Assembly (NCBI RefSeq): GCF_001635685.1
Contig: NZ_LWFF01000002.1
Coordinates: 31,808 to 95,807 of the forward strand
Length of the DNA: 64,000 nucleotides
From: Erythrobacter sp. HI0063
Lineage (GTDB): Bacteria; Pseudomonadota; Alphaproteobacteria; Sphingomonadales; Sphingomonadaceae
Direction: 5' to 3'
Shown: positions 8,446-16,181 of the stretch, in pieces
How positions within the stretch are numbered: position 1 is the stretch's first letter
How the letters are laid out: every line of letters begins with the position of its first letter
The notes under the pieces: model-generated
What the model saw: only the letters and a program-made list of their open reading frames with translations
Told to the model about the DNA's origin: nothing
Database searches by the model: none
Made by a program: the position numbers and the translations under genes

Positions 8446-9585
8446 TTAGTATCCGCTCAGTTCCGCCACGCGGTTGGCGTGGTAATACTGGTCGCCGAGG
8501 AACTCCTGCAGCGCGCGGTCGCGCTTCATATAGAGGCCGATATCGTATTCGTCGGTCATGCCGATGCCGCCATGCATCTGCACGCCTTCGCGCACGGCAA
8601 GGCCCGCCGCCTTGGCGACCTTGGCCTTGGCGACGCTGGCCATCAGCTCGGCCTTTTCGCTTTCGCCGTCGAGCAGCTGCGCCGCCTTGATCGTCACCGC
8701 GCGGGCGATCTCGACTTCGGAATAGAGATGCGCGGCCCGGTGCTGAAGCGCCTGGAACTCGCCGATCAATTTGCCGAACTGCTTGCGCTGCTTCAGATAA
8801 TCGACGGTCATGTCCATCGCCCCGCGCGCCACGCCGACGCCTTCGGCCGCCGCGCCGACGCGACCGGCAGTGAGCATGGCGTTCAGGACCGAACGCCCGC
8901 CATCGACCTCGCCGATCACCGCATCGCCGTCCAGTTCGACGCCATCGAACGTGATGTGGCTGGCCATCGAGCTGTCGACCAGGCGCACGCTGTCATGGCT
9001 CATGCCGTTGGCGTCCTGCGGAACGGCGAACAGCGTCACGCCGTCCTCGTCGCTATCGCTGCCCGAAGTGCGGGCGGCGACTACGATCATCTCGGCGCTG
9101 GCACCGTAGACCACGAAATCCTTCTTGCCCGACAGGCGGAAGCCGTTGCCCGATTTTTCGGCCTTGCAGGCGATCCGTTCGGGGCGGTGCTTGGGGCCTT
9201 CGTCTATGGCGACGGCATAGACCTTTTCGCCGGCGACCATGTCGGGCAACCAGCGGGTTTTGACGTCGTCGCTACCGTGTTGCAGTGCCGTTGCAGCGAG
9301 CACGGAAGAGGACAGGAAGGGCGACGGCGTCAGATTGCGGCCGATCTCTTCGAGCACGATCCCGGCTTCGACATGGCCCATGTCGAGCCCGCCGTGATCT
9401 TCGCCCACCAGAATGCCGGTGAAGCCCATTTCGGCGAACTGCTTCCACAATTCGTGGCCGAAACCGTCCTTGCAATTGCGATCGCGCCAATGGCGCAATT
9501 GTTTCTGGATGCCGCCCTGTTCGGCCATGAACTGTTCGGCGGTTTCGGCAAGCATCGCCTGATCTTCGTCGTGATAAAGGGGCAT
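8446..9585 (-). CDS. Acyl-CoA dehydrogenase family protein
   Basis: 379-aa FAD-dependent acyl-CoA dehydrogenase fold. The C-terminal signature VQMHGGIGMTDEYDIGLYMK is characteristic, and FRLSGKKDFVVYGA in the β-barrel domain is also typical. It is the second dehydrogenase in a minus-strand cluster. Paired ACAD genes of unequal sequence often form a heteromeric enzyme in sphingomonads and actinobacteria (inference for this pair). Exact substrate unknown. Confidence 0.9.
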   Translation of the reverse strand: MPLYHDEDQAMLAETAEQFMAEQGGIQKQLRHWRDRNCKDGFGHELWKQFAEMGFTGILVGEDHGGLDMGHVEAGIVLEEIGRNLTPSPFLSSSVLAATALQHGSDDVKTRWLPDMVAGEKVYAVAIDEGPKHRPERIACKAEKSGNGFRLSGKKDFVVYGASAEMIVVAARTSGSDSDEDGVTLFAVPQDANGMSHDSVRLVDSSMASHITFDGVELDGDAVIGEVDGGRSVLNAMLTAGRVGAAAEGVGVARGAMDMTVDYLKQRKQFGKLIGEFQALQHRAAHLYSEVEIARAVTIKAAQLLDGESEKAELMASVAKAKVAKAAGLAVREGVQMHGGIGMTDEYDIGLYMKRDRALQEFLGDQYYHANRVAELSGY

Positions 9586-9597
9586 AATTCAGCCTTT

Positions 9598-9685
9598 TAT
9601 ATCGTCATCCCGGTGCAGACCGGGATCGGGTGCGGGCATGTCGGGCGATGCCGACAACGCCCCGGCCTTCGCCGGGGCGACGCGA
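9598..9685. repeat. REP-like palindromic intergenic element
   Basis: The gap between the two acyl-CoA dehydrogenase genes contains back-to-back small hairpins. One is atcccggtgcagaccgggat; the other is gccccggccttcgccggggc with a ttcg loop. This looks like a bacterial interspersed palindromic element. No second copy was established here, so the repeat status is inferred from form only. Confidence 0.4.
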
Positions 9686-9698
9686 TTGAAAAGAAGTC

Positions 9699-10877
9699 TC
9701 AGGCCCCCGGCAGGTCGAGGATGCGCTTCGAAATGACGTTCAGCATCACTTCGCTGGTGCCGCCTTCGATGCTGTTCGCCTTGGTGCGCAGCCAGCTGCG
9801 GGCAGTCTTGCCGCCGCTCGTCTCTTCGCTCTCCCATTCCAGAGCGCGGCTGCCGCCTGCCGCCATCAGCAATTCGTGACGACGCTTGTTGAGCTCGGTC
9901 CCGGCATATTTGAGCATGTTCGGCTGTGCGGGATGGCCCTTATTGACCTTGAGCTCGTCCATGAACTTCTCGCTCATCGCGGTGAAAGACAGCGCATCGA
10001 CATCGAACATCGCCATTTCCGCGCGCAGCACCGGATCGAGTTCGCCCTGACGGCTGGTCGCCGCACCGAGCGAGGAGGCGCGATCGCCGCCGCCCGTCGC
10101 CGAGATCATCTCACGCTCGTGGCCGAGCAGATATTTGGCGACGTCCCAGCCGCGATTGATCTCGCCGACATAGCCGGGGATGTCCTCGCCATAGCTTTTC
10201 GGCACCTTCACATCGTCCATAAAGGTTTCGCAGAACGGGCTGTTGCCGCTGATCAGCTTGATCGGCTTGGTCGAAACGCCCTCATTCGCCATGTCGAACA
10301 GCATGAAGGTGATGCCCTGATACTTGTTCTGCTTGTCGGTGCGGACCAGGCAGAAGATCCAGTCCGCCTCGTCGGCATAGCTGGTCCAGATCTTCTGGCC
10401 GTTGACGATCCAATGATCGCCCTTGTCTTCGCCATAGGTCTGCATCGAGACGAGGTCCGACCCGCTGCCCGGCTCGGAATAGCCCTGGCACCAGCGGATT
10501 TCGCCCCGCGCGATTTCGTTGAGGAAGCGCCGCTTCTGCCCTTCGGTCCCGAAATGGAGCAGCGCCGGGCCAAGCATCCAGATGCCGAAGCTCGACAGCG
10601 GCGGGCGTGCCCCGATGCTGGCCATTTCCTGGCGCAGGATCTTGCCTTCCGCAGGCGTCAGGCCCGCGCCGCCATATTCCTTGGGCCATTCGGGCACGGT
10701 GTAACCCTTGTCGCGACACGCTTCGAACCATGCCTTCTGCGCATCGTTTTTGAAGCTGGCGTTGCGGCCACCCCAATAGACGTCTTCCTCGTCCCGCACG
10801 GGCTGGCGCATTTCGGGCGGGCAGTTGGCTTCGAGCCAGTCGCGCACTTCGGCGCGGAAGCTTTCCGGATCGGACAT
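9699..10877 (-). CDS. Acyl-CoA dehydrogenase family protein
   Basis: 392-aa acyl-CoA dehydrogenase. It has CQGYSEPGSGSDLVSMQT and WIVNGQKIWTSYA in the central domain, and KANSIEGGTSEVMLNVISKR at the C-terminus. These match FadE-type long-chain or steroid-side-chain enzymes. The start at 10877 (MSDPESFRAEVRDWL) is chosen because the frame continues 89 codons further only through non-conserved sequence. It is the first gene of the minus-strand unit with the second dehydrogenase and the SDR. Confidence 0.9.
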   Translation of the reverse strand: MSDPESFRAEVRDWLEANCPPEMRQPVRDEEDVYWGGRNASFKNDAQKAWFEACRDKGYTVPEWPKEYGGAGLTPAEGKILRQEMASIGARPPLSSFGIWMLGPALLHFGTEGQKRRFLNEIARGEIRWCQGYSEPGSGSDLVSMQTYGEDKGDHWIVNGQKIWTSYADEADWIFCLVRTDKQNKYQGITFMLFDMANEGVSTKPIKLISGNSPFCETFMDDVKVPKSYGEDIPGYVGEINRGWDVAKYLLGHEREMISATGGGDRASSLGAATSRQGELDPVLRAEMAMFDVDALSFTAMSEKFMDELKVNKGHPAQPNMLKYAGTELNKRRHELLMAAGGSRALEWESEETSGGKTARSWLRTKANSIEGGTSEVMLNVISKRILDLPGA

Positions 10878-10911
10878 TTTCGGGCCTCTCTCTCGTTTTC
10901 GACTCTTCGTG

Positions 10912-10927
10912 TTGACGTAAACGTTAA
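10912..10927. promoter_or_regulatory. Candidate operator upstream of acyl-CoA dehydrogenase
   Basis: The imperfect palindrome ttgacgtaaacgttaa lies 34 bases upstream of the acyl-CoA dehydrogenase start. It resembles the ACGT-containing operators of LiuR/PsrA-type regulators of acyl-CoA and branched-chain catabolism. It was found by eye only, and no regulator gene is nearby. Confidence 0.35.
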
Positions 10928-11093
10928 GTCGATTCGCACCCCTTCCGCAAGGGCCATCGCGCCGAGCCGCCATGCCGTAGCGTCGAGCGGTTTCGATTGA
11001 CGCCGGTGGCTGCAAGCCTAGGCTCGAAGCCGGGAAAGAGGAGCGAGAAATGGCCACCAATGCGCGAATTCGTCGCGGTTCCGGGGTGTCGTC

Positions 11094-12533
11094 TTGACGG
11101 CGTTCACCACCGGCCCGCTGCCGCAGCGCCTCAAGATCGTGCATGGGTTCGGTGCGGTCGCCTTCGGCGTGAAAGATAGCGGGTTCAGTTTCTTCCTGCT
11201 GATCTTCTACAATCAGGTTCTGGGCATGAATGCGGCGCTCGTCAGTGCGGCGCTCGCCTGCGCGCTGCTGGTCGATGCGGTTATCGATCCGATCCTCGGC
11301 TATCTGTCCGATCGCACCTACACGCGCTGGGGCCGCCGCCTCCCCTGGCTCTATGCCGCCGCGTTGCCTTTGGCCTTGGCATGGGCAGTGCTCTGGAACC
11401 CGGCGACCGACGGCCCGCCCACTTTCTGGGAATTGCTCGGCATCGCGATCGTCGTGCGCGTCCTGTTGTCCGCCTGCGAGGTGCCCTCTGTCAGCCTGCT
11501 GCCCGAGATTACGCAGGATTACGACGAGCGCACCACGCTATTCCGTTATCGCTATTTGTTCGGCTGGGTCGGCGGGATCGCGATGATGTTCCTTGCCTAC
11601 ACGGTCTTTATGCCCGGCCCCGAAGGGATGTTGGAGCCCGGCGGCTACAGCCTGTTCGGCATCTTCGGGGCGTGTCTCATCTTTGTCTCGGTGGTCGGTT
11701 CGGCAATCGGCCAGCACCGTCTGGTCGCCCATCTGCCCGAGACAAAGCCTGCGCCCTTTGCGTTGCGGCTGGCCTTCGCCGAGATCGCAGAAGCGTTTCG
11801 AGAGCGTGCCTTCCTGATCTTCGCGGCAGGCGCGCTCGCGGCCTATGTCTCGCAGGGCATGACCTTCTCGATCAGCAATTATCTGAACCTGTTCGTATGG
11901 CAGTTCGATCGTCTGGCCCTGATCCTTTATCCCGTGGTTTTGTTCGCGAGCGTTGTGCTGATGTTCTTCATCGTCGGCCCGATGCATGCCCGCTGGGGCA
12001 AACCGAAATCGGCGGCGATCGGTATGCTGGGGTCCTTCGCATTGGGCTTCGCGCCATATGTCTTGTTCCTGCTGGGAGCATGGCCGCAGGTCGGCGGCAT
12101 CGCCTCCACCGCTGGCTTCTACGCCTTTATCCTGGTCGCGAACGCGTTCGGGATCGTCGCGCTGATTTCGGCCAGTTCGATGATTGCGGAAATAGTAGAG
12201 GCCTTCGAAGAGCGAACCGGACGCCGGGCGGAAGCGACTTTTTATTCCGGCAATTGGTTCGTCCAGAAATGTGCAACCGGCGCGGGCATCCTCGTGACCG
12301 GTCAGGTCATCGCTTTGTCCGACCTGCCCAACGATGCCGTTCAGGGGGCCATCGCGAGCGACGTCATCGCGACGATGGTGCTGCTGTTCGGCGGGCTTTC
12401 GGCGGCTCTGGCGGCCATTGCGGCGTTCTGGCTGGCTCGGTTTCCGATTACGCGTGCCGAACATGAAGCGAGGCTTGCCGCGCTCGACGCTACGGCACGC
12501 GCCGATCGCGACGCACAGATCACCCCACCCTGA
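11094..12533 (+). CDS. MFS transporter, GPH (glycoside-pentoside-hexuronide) type
   Basis: 479-aa 12-TM transporter. The N-terminal segment (LKIVHGFGAVAFGVKDSGFS) and the loop DAVIDPILGYLSDRTYTRWGRRLPWLY carry the GPH/melibiose-type signature D-P-x2-G-x2-SD-R-T-x-T-R-W-G-R-R. The likely start is a TTG at 11094, as no ATG precedes the first helix. It is divergent from the acyl-CoA dehydrogenase operon and upstream of another, so the substrate may be a lipid or steroid-like acid rather than a sugar. That is inference. Confidence 0.85.
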   Translation: MTAFTTGPLPQRLKIVHGFGAVAFGVKDSGFSFFLLIFYNQVLGMNAALVSAALACALLVDAVIDPILGYLSDRTYTRWGRRLPWLYAAALPLALAWAVLWNPATDGPPTFWELLGIAIVVRVLLSACEVPSVSLLPEITQDYDERTTLFRYRYLFGWVGGIAMMFLAYTVFMPGPEGMLEPGGYSLFGIFGACLIFVSVVGSAIGQHRLVAHLPETKPAPFALRLAFAEIAEAFRERAFLIFAAGALAAYVSQGMTFSISNYLNLFVWQFDRLALILYPVVLFASVVLMFFIVGPMHARWGKPKSAAIGMLGSFALGFAPYVLFLLGAWPQVGGIASTAGFYAFILVANAFGIVALISASSMIAEIVEAFEERTGRRAEATFYSGNWFVQKCATGAGILVTGQVIALSDLPNDAVQGAIASDVIATMVLLFGGLSAALAAIAAFWLARFPITRAEHEARLAALDATARADRDAQITPP

Positions 12534-12629
12534 ATATTGCGCGGCGAATAGGGGTTGGCGCGGCTATTTTGCTCTGCCAGTTTCGCGCCGCGAACCGATT
12601 GAACGAGACGAGAGAGAGGACCTTCAGAC

Positions 12630-13982
12630 ATGGATTTCGAACCCACCGAACGGCAGGCCTATTGGCGCGATCGCGTGAAAAGCTTCATCGCCGATCACAT
12701 CCGCCCCGCCGTGCCGACCTATCTCGAACAGGATGCGGAAGGGGAACGCTGGAAGGTGATCCCGGTGGTCGAGGAGCTGAAGGCCAAGGCCAAGGCACAA
12801 GGCCTTTGGAACCTCTTCATGCCGCCGCGCAATGACAGCCATCATCATGTCGATGAAAGCTTCGAATTCGAAGGCCCCGGCCTCACCAATCTCGAATACG
12901 CCATGTGCGCGGAAGAAATGGGCCGCATCGGCTTCGCCAGCGAAGTCTTCAACTGCTCCGCGCCCGATACCGGCAATATGGAAGTCTTCCATCGCTACGG
13001 CACGCGCGAGCAGAAGGACCAGTGGCTCAATCCGCTGATGAATGGCGAGATCCGCTCCGCCTTCCTCATGACCGAGCCCTACACCGCCAGTTCGGACGCC
13101 ACCAATATCGAGACGCGGATCGAAAAGGATGGCGACGAATACGTCATCAACGGTCGCAAATGGTGGTCTTCCGGCGTGGGCGATCCGCGCTGCAAGGTGG
13201 CGATCGTGATGGGCAAGACGGACTTTTCCGCTCAGCGCCACGCGCAGCAATCGATGATCCTGATGCCGCTCGACGCAGAGGGCGTGACGGTGCTGCGCCA
13301 TCTGCCCGTATTCGGCTATGACGATGCGCCGCACGGGCACATGGAAGTCGAATTGAAGGACGTGCGCGTGCCCGCCTCGAACATGCTTCTGGGCGAAGGG
13401 CGCGGCTTCGAGATCGCGCAGGGCCGCCTCGGCCCGGGCCGTATCCACCACTGCATGCGCACCATCGGCGTCGCCGAGGAATCGCTCGAAAAGATGTGCC
13501 GCCGTCTTCAGGAGCGCGAAGCGTTCGGCAAGCCGATCTACAAGCATTCGGTCTGGGAAGAGCGCGTGGCACGCGCCCGGATCGACATTGATATGACGCG
13601 CCTGCTCTGCCTCAAGGCGGCGGACATGATGGACAAGGTCGGTAACAAGTCCGCAAAGCAGGAAATCGCCATGATCAAGGTGCAGGCGCCCAACATGGCG
13701 CTCAAGATCATCGACGATGCGATCCAGGCCCATGGCGGCGGCGGCGTGTCCAACGATTACGGGCTCGCAAACGCCTATGCCCACCAGCGCACGCTTCGCC
13801 TGGCGGACGGTCCGGACGAGGTCCATGCCCGCTCCATCGCGCGCATGGAATTCGCCAAGCACGCGCCCAATGAAGGGCCGGGGTCGAACGCGCTGCGGGG
13901 CGGCAACGCTCATTCCGCAAGCGCGGGAAGCGCCGGAGCCAGCGCGGGCATGAGCAGCGGTGACGTGGGAGCTTCGCGCTGA
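12630..13982 (+). CDS. Acyl-CoA dehydrogenase family protein
   Basis: 450-aa FAD-dependent acyl-CoA dehydrogenase of the longer CaiA/ACAD10-11-like type ([59 protein letters not shown]). The last 40 residues are Gly/Ala/Ser-rich and probably disordered. A good ribosome site (gagagagga) lies upstream. Its stop overlaps the ATG of the alcohol dehydrogenase by one base, starting a three-gene coupled unit. With the phosphotransferase-fold gene downstream it mirrors the two domains fused in ACAD10/11. Confidence 0.92.
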   Translation: MDFEPTERQAYWRDRVKSFIADHIRPAVPTYLEQDAEGERWKVIPVVEELKAKAKAQGLWNLFMPPRNDSHHHVDESFEFEGPGLTNLEYAMCAEEMGRIGFASEVFNCSAPDTGNMEVFHRYGTREQKDQWLNPLMNGEIRSAFLMTEPYTASSDATNIETRIEKDGDEYVINGRKWWSSGVGDPRCKVAIVMGKTDFSAQRHAQQSMILMPLDAEGVTVLRHLPVFGYDDAPHGHMEVELKDVRVPASNMLLGEGRGFEIAQGRLGPGRIHHCMRTIGVAEESLEKMCRRLQEREAFGKPIYKHSVWEERVARARIDIDMTRLLCLKAADMMDKVGNKSAKQEIAMIKVQAPNMALKIIDDAIQAHGGGGVSNDYGLANAYAHQRTLRLADGPDEVHARSIARMEFAKHAPNEGPGSNALRGGNAHSASAGSAGASAGMSSGDVGASR

Positions 13983-15070
13983 TGGCAAAGGCCGCAATTC
14001 TCGAACAGACCGGTAGTCTCACGATCGGCGAGGTAAAACTCGCCGATCCGCTGCCGCACGAAGTCCTGATCGACACCAAGGCGTGTGGCCTGTGCCATTC
14101 CGACCTTCACTTCATCGACGGCACCTACCCCCACCCCATGCCCGCCATTCCGGGGCACGAGGCGGCGGGCGTGGTGCGCGCGGTCGGCTCCGAAGTGAAG
14201 ACGGTGAAGCCGGGCGATCACGTCGTCACCTGCCTTTCCGCCTTTTGCGGCCATTGCGAATTTTGCGTCACCGGACGAATGGCGCTGTGCATGGGGGCGG
14301 ATACCCGCCGCCCGCAGACCGCCGATCCCCGCATCATGCGCGCCGACGGCAGCGCCCCTGTCGCGCAGATGCTGAACCTTTCGGCCTTCTGCGAACAGAT
14401 GCTGATCCACGAACACGCCTGCGTCGCCATCGACAAGGACATGCCGCTGGATCGCGCCGCCATCATCGGCTGCGCGGTGACGACGGGTGCGGGCGCGGTG
14501 TTCAACGCCTGCTCGGTCGTGCCGGGCGAAGCGGTCGCGGTCGTCGGCTGCGGCGGGGTCGGCCTTGCCGTGGTCAACGCGGCCAAAATCGCGGGCGCGG
14601 GCAAGGTCATTGCGATCGATCCGCTGAAGGAGAAACGCGATCTCGCCGAAGCGCTCGGCGCCACGCACACGGTGGACGCGATGGCGGACGATGCTGTCGA
14701 ACAGGTGATGAAAATCACCGGCGGCGGCGTCCATCATGCGATCGAGGCGGTGGGGCGCGACGCCTCGGCCAAGCTCGCGGTCAAGCTGCTGCGCCGCGGC
14801 GGGACCGCCACGATCCTCGGTATGATGCCGCTGGACTGCAAAGTGGGCCTTGGCGCGATGGACCTGCTTTCGGGCAAGAAGCTTCAGGGCGCGATCATGG
14901 GGATGAACCACTTCCCGGTCGATCTCCCCCGCCTCGTCGATTTCTATATGCGCGGTCTGCTCGATCTCGACACCATCATTGCCGAGCGTATTCCGCTGGA
15001 AGACATCAACAAGGGCTTCGATACGATGCGCGATGGCCATTCCGCCCGCAGCGTGGTGGTGTTCGACTGA
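13982..15070 (+). CDS. Zinc-dependent alcohol dehydrogenase
   Basis: 362-aa MDR-superfamily dehydrogenase. It has catalytic zinc ligands in GLCHSD and GHEAAG, a structural zinc lobe FCGHCEFCVTGRMALC (four Cys), and the NAD-binding motif VVGCGGVGLAVV. It resembles class-III-like Zn alcohol dehydrogenases. It is coupled to its neighbours by one-base stop/start overlaps on both sides, so it likely acts in the same catabolic step series as the acyl-CoA dehydrogenase. Confidence 0.93.
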   Translation: MAKAAILEQTGSLTIGEVKLADPLPHEVLIDTKACGLCHSDLHFIDGTYPHPMPAIPGHEAAGVVRAVGSEVKTVKPGDHVVTCLSAFCGHCEFCVTGRMALCMGADTRRPQTADPRIMRADGSAPVAQMLNLSAFCEQMLIHEHACVAIDKDMPLDRAAIIGCAVTTGAGAVFNACSVVPGEAVAVVGCGGVGLAVVNAAKIAGAGKVIAIDPLKEKRDLAEALGATHTVDAMADDAVEQVMKITGGGVHHAIEAVGRDASAKLAVKLLRRGGTATILGMMPLDCKVGLGAMDLLSGKKLQGAIMGMNHFPVDLPRLVDFYMRGLLDLDTIIAERIPLEDINKGFDTMRDGHSARSVVVFD

Positions 15071-16149
15071 TGGCGGACGAAACGATCGATTTCGACAAGG
15101 AGATGGTCGGCACGGTCGCAGTGCCGGATGCCGACACGCTCGACCTCGACCGGCTGACGACATGGTTCGAAGCCAATGTCGAAGGCTTCCAAGGGCCGAT
15201 TTCCTATTCGAAGTTCAAGGGCGGCCAGTCCAACCCGACCTATAGGATCGACACACCTTTTCGCAGCTATGTCCTGCGCCGCCAGCCCTTCGGCAAATTG
15301 CTGCCCAGCGCGCATGCGGTGGACCGCGAATACAAGGCGATGTCGGCGCTGGGGCCGACGGGGTTTCCGGTGCCGAAGACCTACGGCCTGTGCGAGGATA
15401 CGGACGTCATCGGATCGATGTTCTTCGTCATGGGCCTCGCCGATGGGCGGTCCCTGTGGAACGGGGCCCTCCCCGGCATCGCGAAGGAGGATCGCCGCGC
15501 GATCTATCACGCGATGATCGATACGATGGCCGATCTCCACACGACGAACCCGGCAAAGATCGGCATGGACGATTTCGGCAAGCCGCAGGATTACTGCGCC
15601 CGCCAGATCGCGCGCTGGACCAAGCAATACCGCCTGTCCGAAACCGAGACGATTCCGGAAATGGACCGGCTGATCGAATGGCTGCCCGAGACGATCCCGC
15701 CGCAGCACGAAAGCTCGGTCGTCCACGGCGATTACCGGCTCGACAATCTGATCTTCGAAAAGGACGCCAATCGTGTCCTCGCCGTGCTCGATTGGGAGCT
15801 TTCCACACTCGGCGATCCGGTCGCGGATTTCGCCTATCTCATGCTCAACTGGCACAATCCGGCGGACGGGCGCGCGGGCCTGCTTGGGCTCGATCTCGAG
15901 GAGCTGGGCATCCCGTCGCAGGACGAGGCAGTCGAACGCTATGTCGCGCGCACCGGCTATCCGGTCCCGCCGATGGACTGGTATTTCGCCTATAATCTGT
16001 TCCGGCTCGCCGGGATCATGCAGGGCATCAAGAAGCGCGTGATCGACGGTACGGCCAGCTCCGCCCACGCCAAGGCGATGAGCGAGCGCGTGGTCCCGCT
16101 GGTCCAGCGCGCCCACCAGTTCGCGCTGGATGCGGGGATGCCTGCCTGA
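15070..16149 (+). CDS. Phosphotransferase-fold (APH family) protein, ACAD10/11-like
   Basis: 359-aa aminoglycoside-phosphotransferase/choline-kinase fold protein. Brenner-type catalytic loop SVVHGDYRLDNLIFE and metal-binding VLDWELSTLGDP are intact, and the N-lobe has GGQSNPTYRI and YVLRRQPFG. In this family, proteins next to acyl-CoA dehydrogenases act with them. The eukaryotic ACAD10/11 fusion phosphorylates 4-hydroxyacyl-CoAs, and a similar role is inferred. The ATG overlaps the alcohol dehydrogenase stop by one base. Confidence 0.88.
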   Translation: MADETIDFDKEMVGTVAVPDADTLDLDRLTTWFEANVEGFQGPISYSKFKGGQSNPTYRIDTPFRSYVLRRQPFGKLLPSAHAVDREYKAMSALGPTGFPVPKTYGLCEDTDVIGSMFFVMGLADGRSLWNGALPGIAKEDRRAIYHAMIDTMADLHTTNPAKIGMDDFGKPQDYCARQIARWTKQYRLSETETIPEMDRLIEWLPETIPPQHESSVVHGDYRLDNLIFEKDANRVLAVLDWELSTLGDPVADFAYLMLNWHNPADGRAGLLGLDLEELGIPSQDEAVERYVARTGYPVPPMDWYFAYNLFRLAGIMQGIKKRVIDGTASSAHAKAMSERVVPLVQRAHQFALDAGMPA

Positions 16150-16156
16150 TCTGGAC

Positions 16157-16181
16157 GCCGCGGCCGACTAAAAGCCGCGGC
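16157..16181. terminator. Convergent hairpin overlapping the protease stop
   Basis: Arms gccgcgg and ccgcggc with an 11-base A-rich loop lie between the convergent phosphotransferase and S8 protease genes. The protease stop codon is in the loop. Probable terminator for the plus-strand unit. Confidence 0.4.

Noticed and set aside
14083..15069. Upstream extension of the phosphotransferase frame
   Set aside because: It lies in another frame of the alcohol dehydrogenase gene; the family start is ATG 15070.
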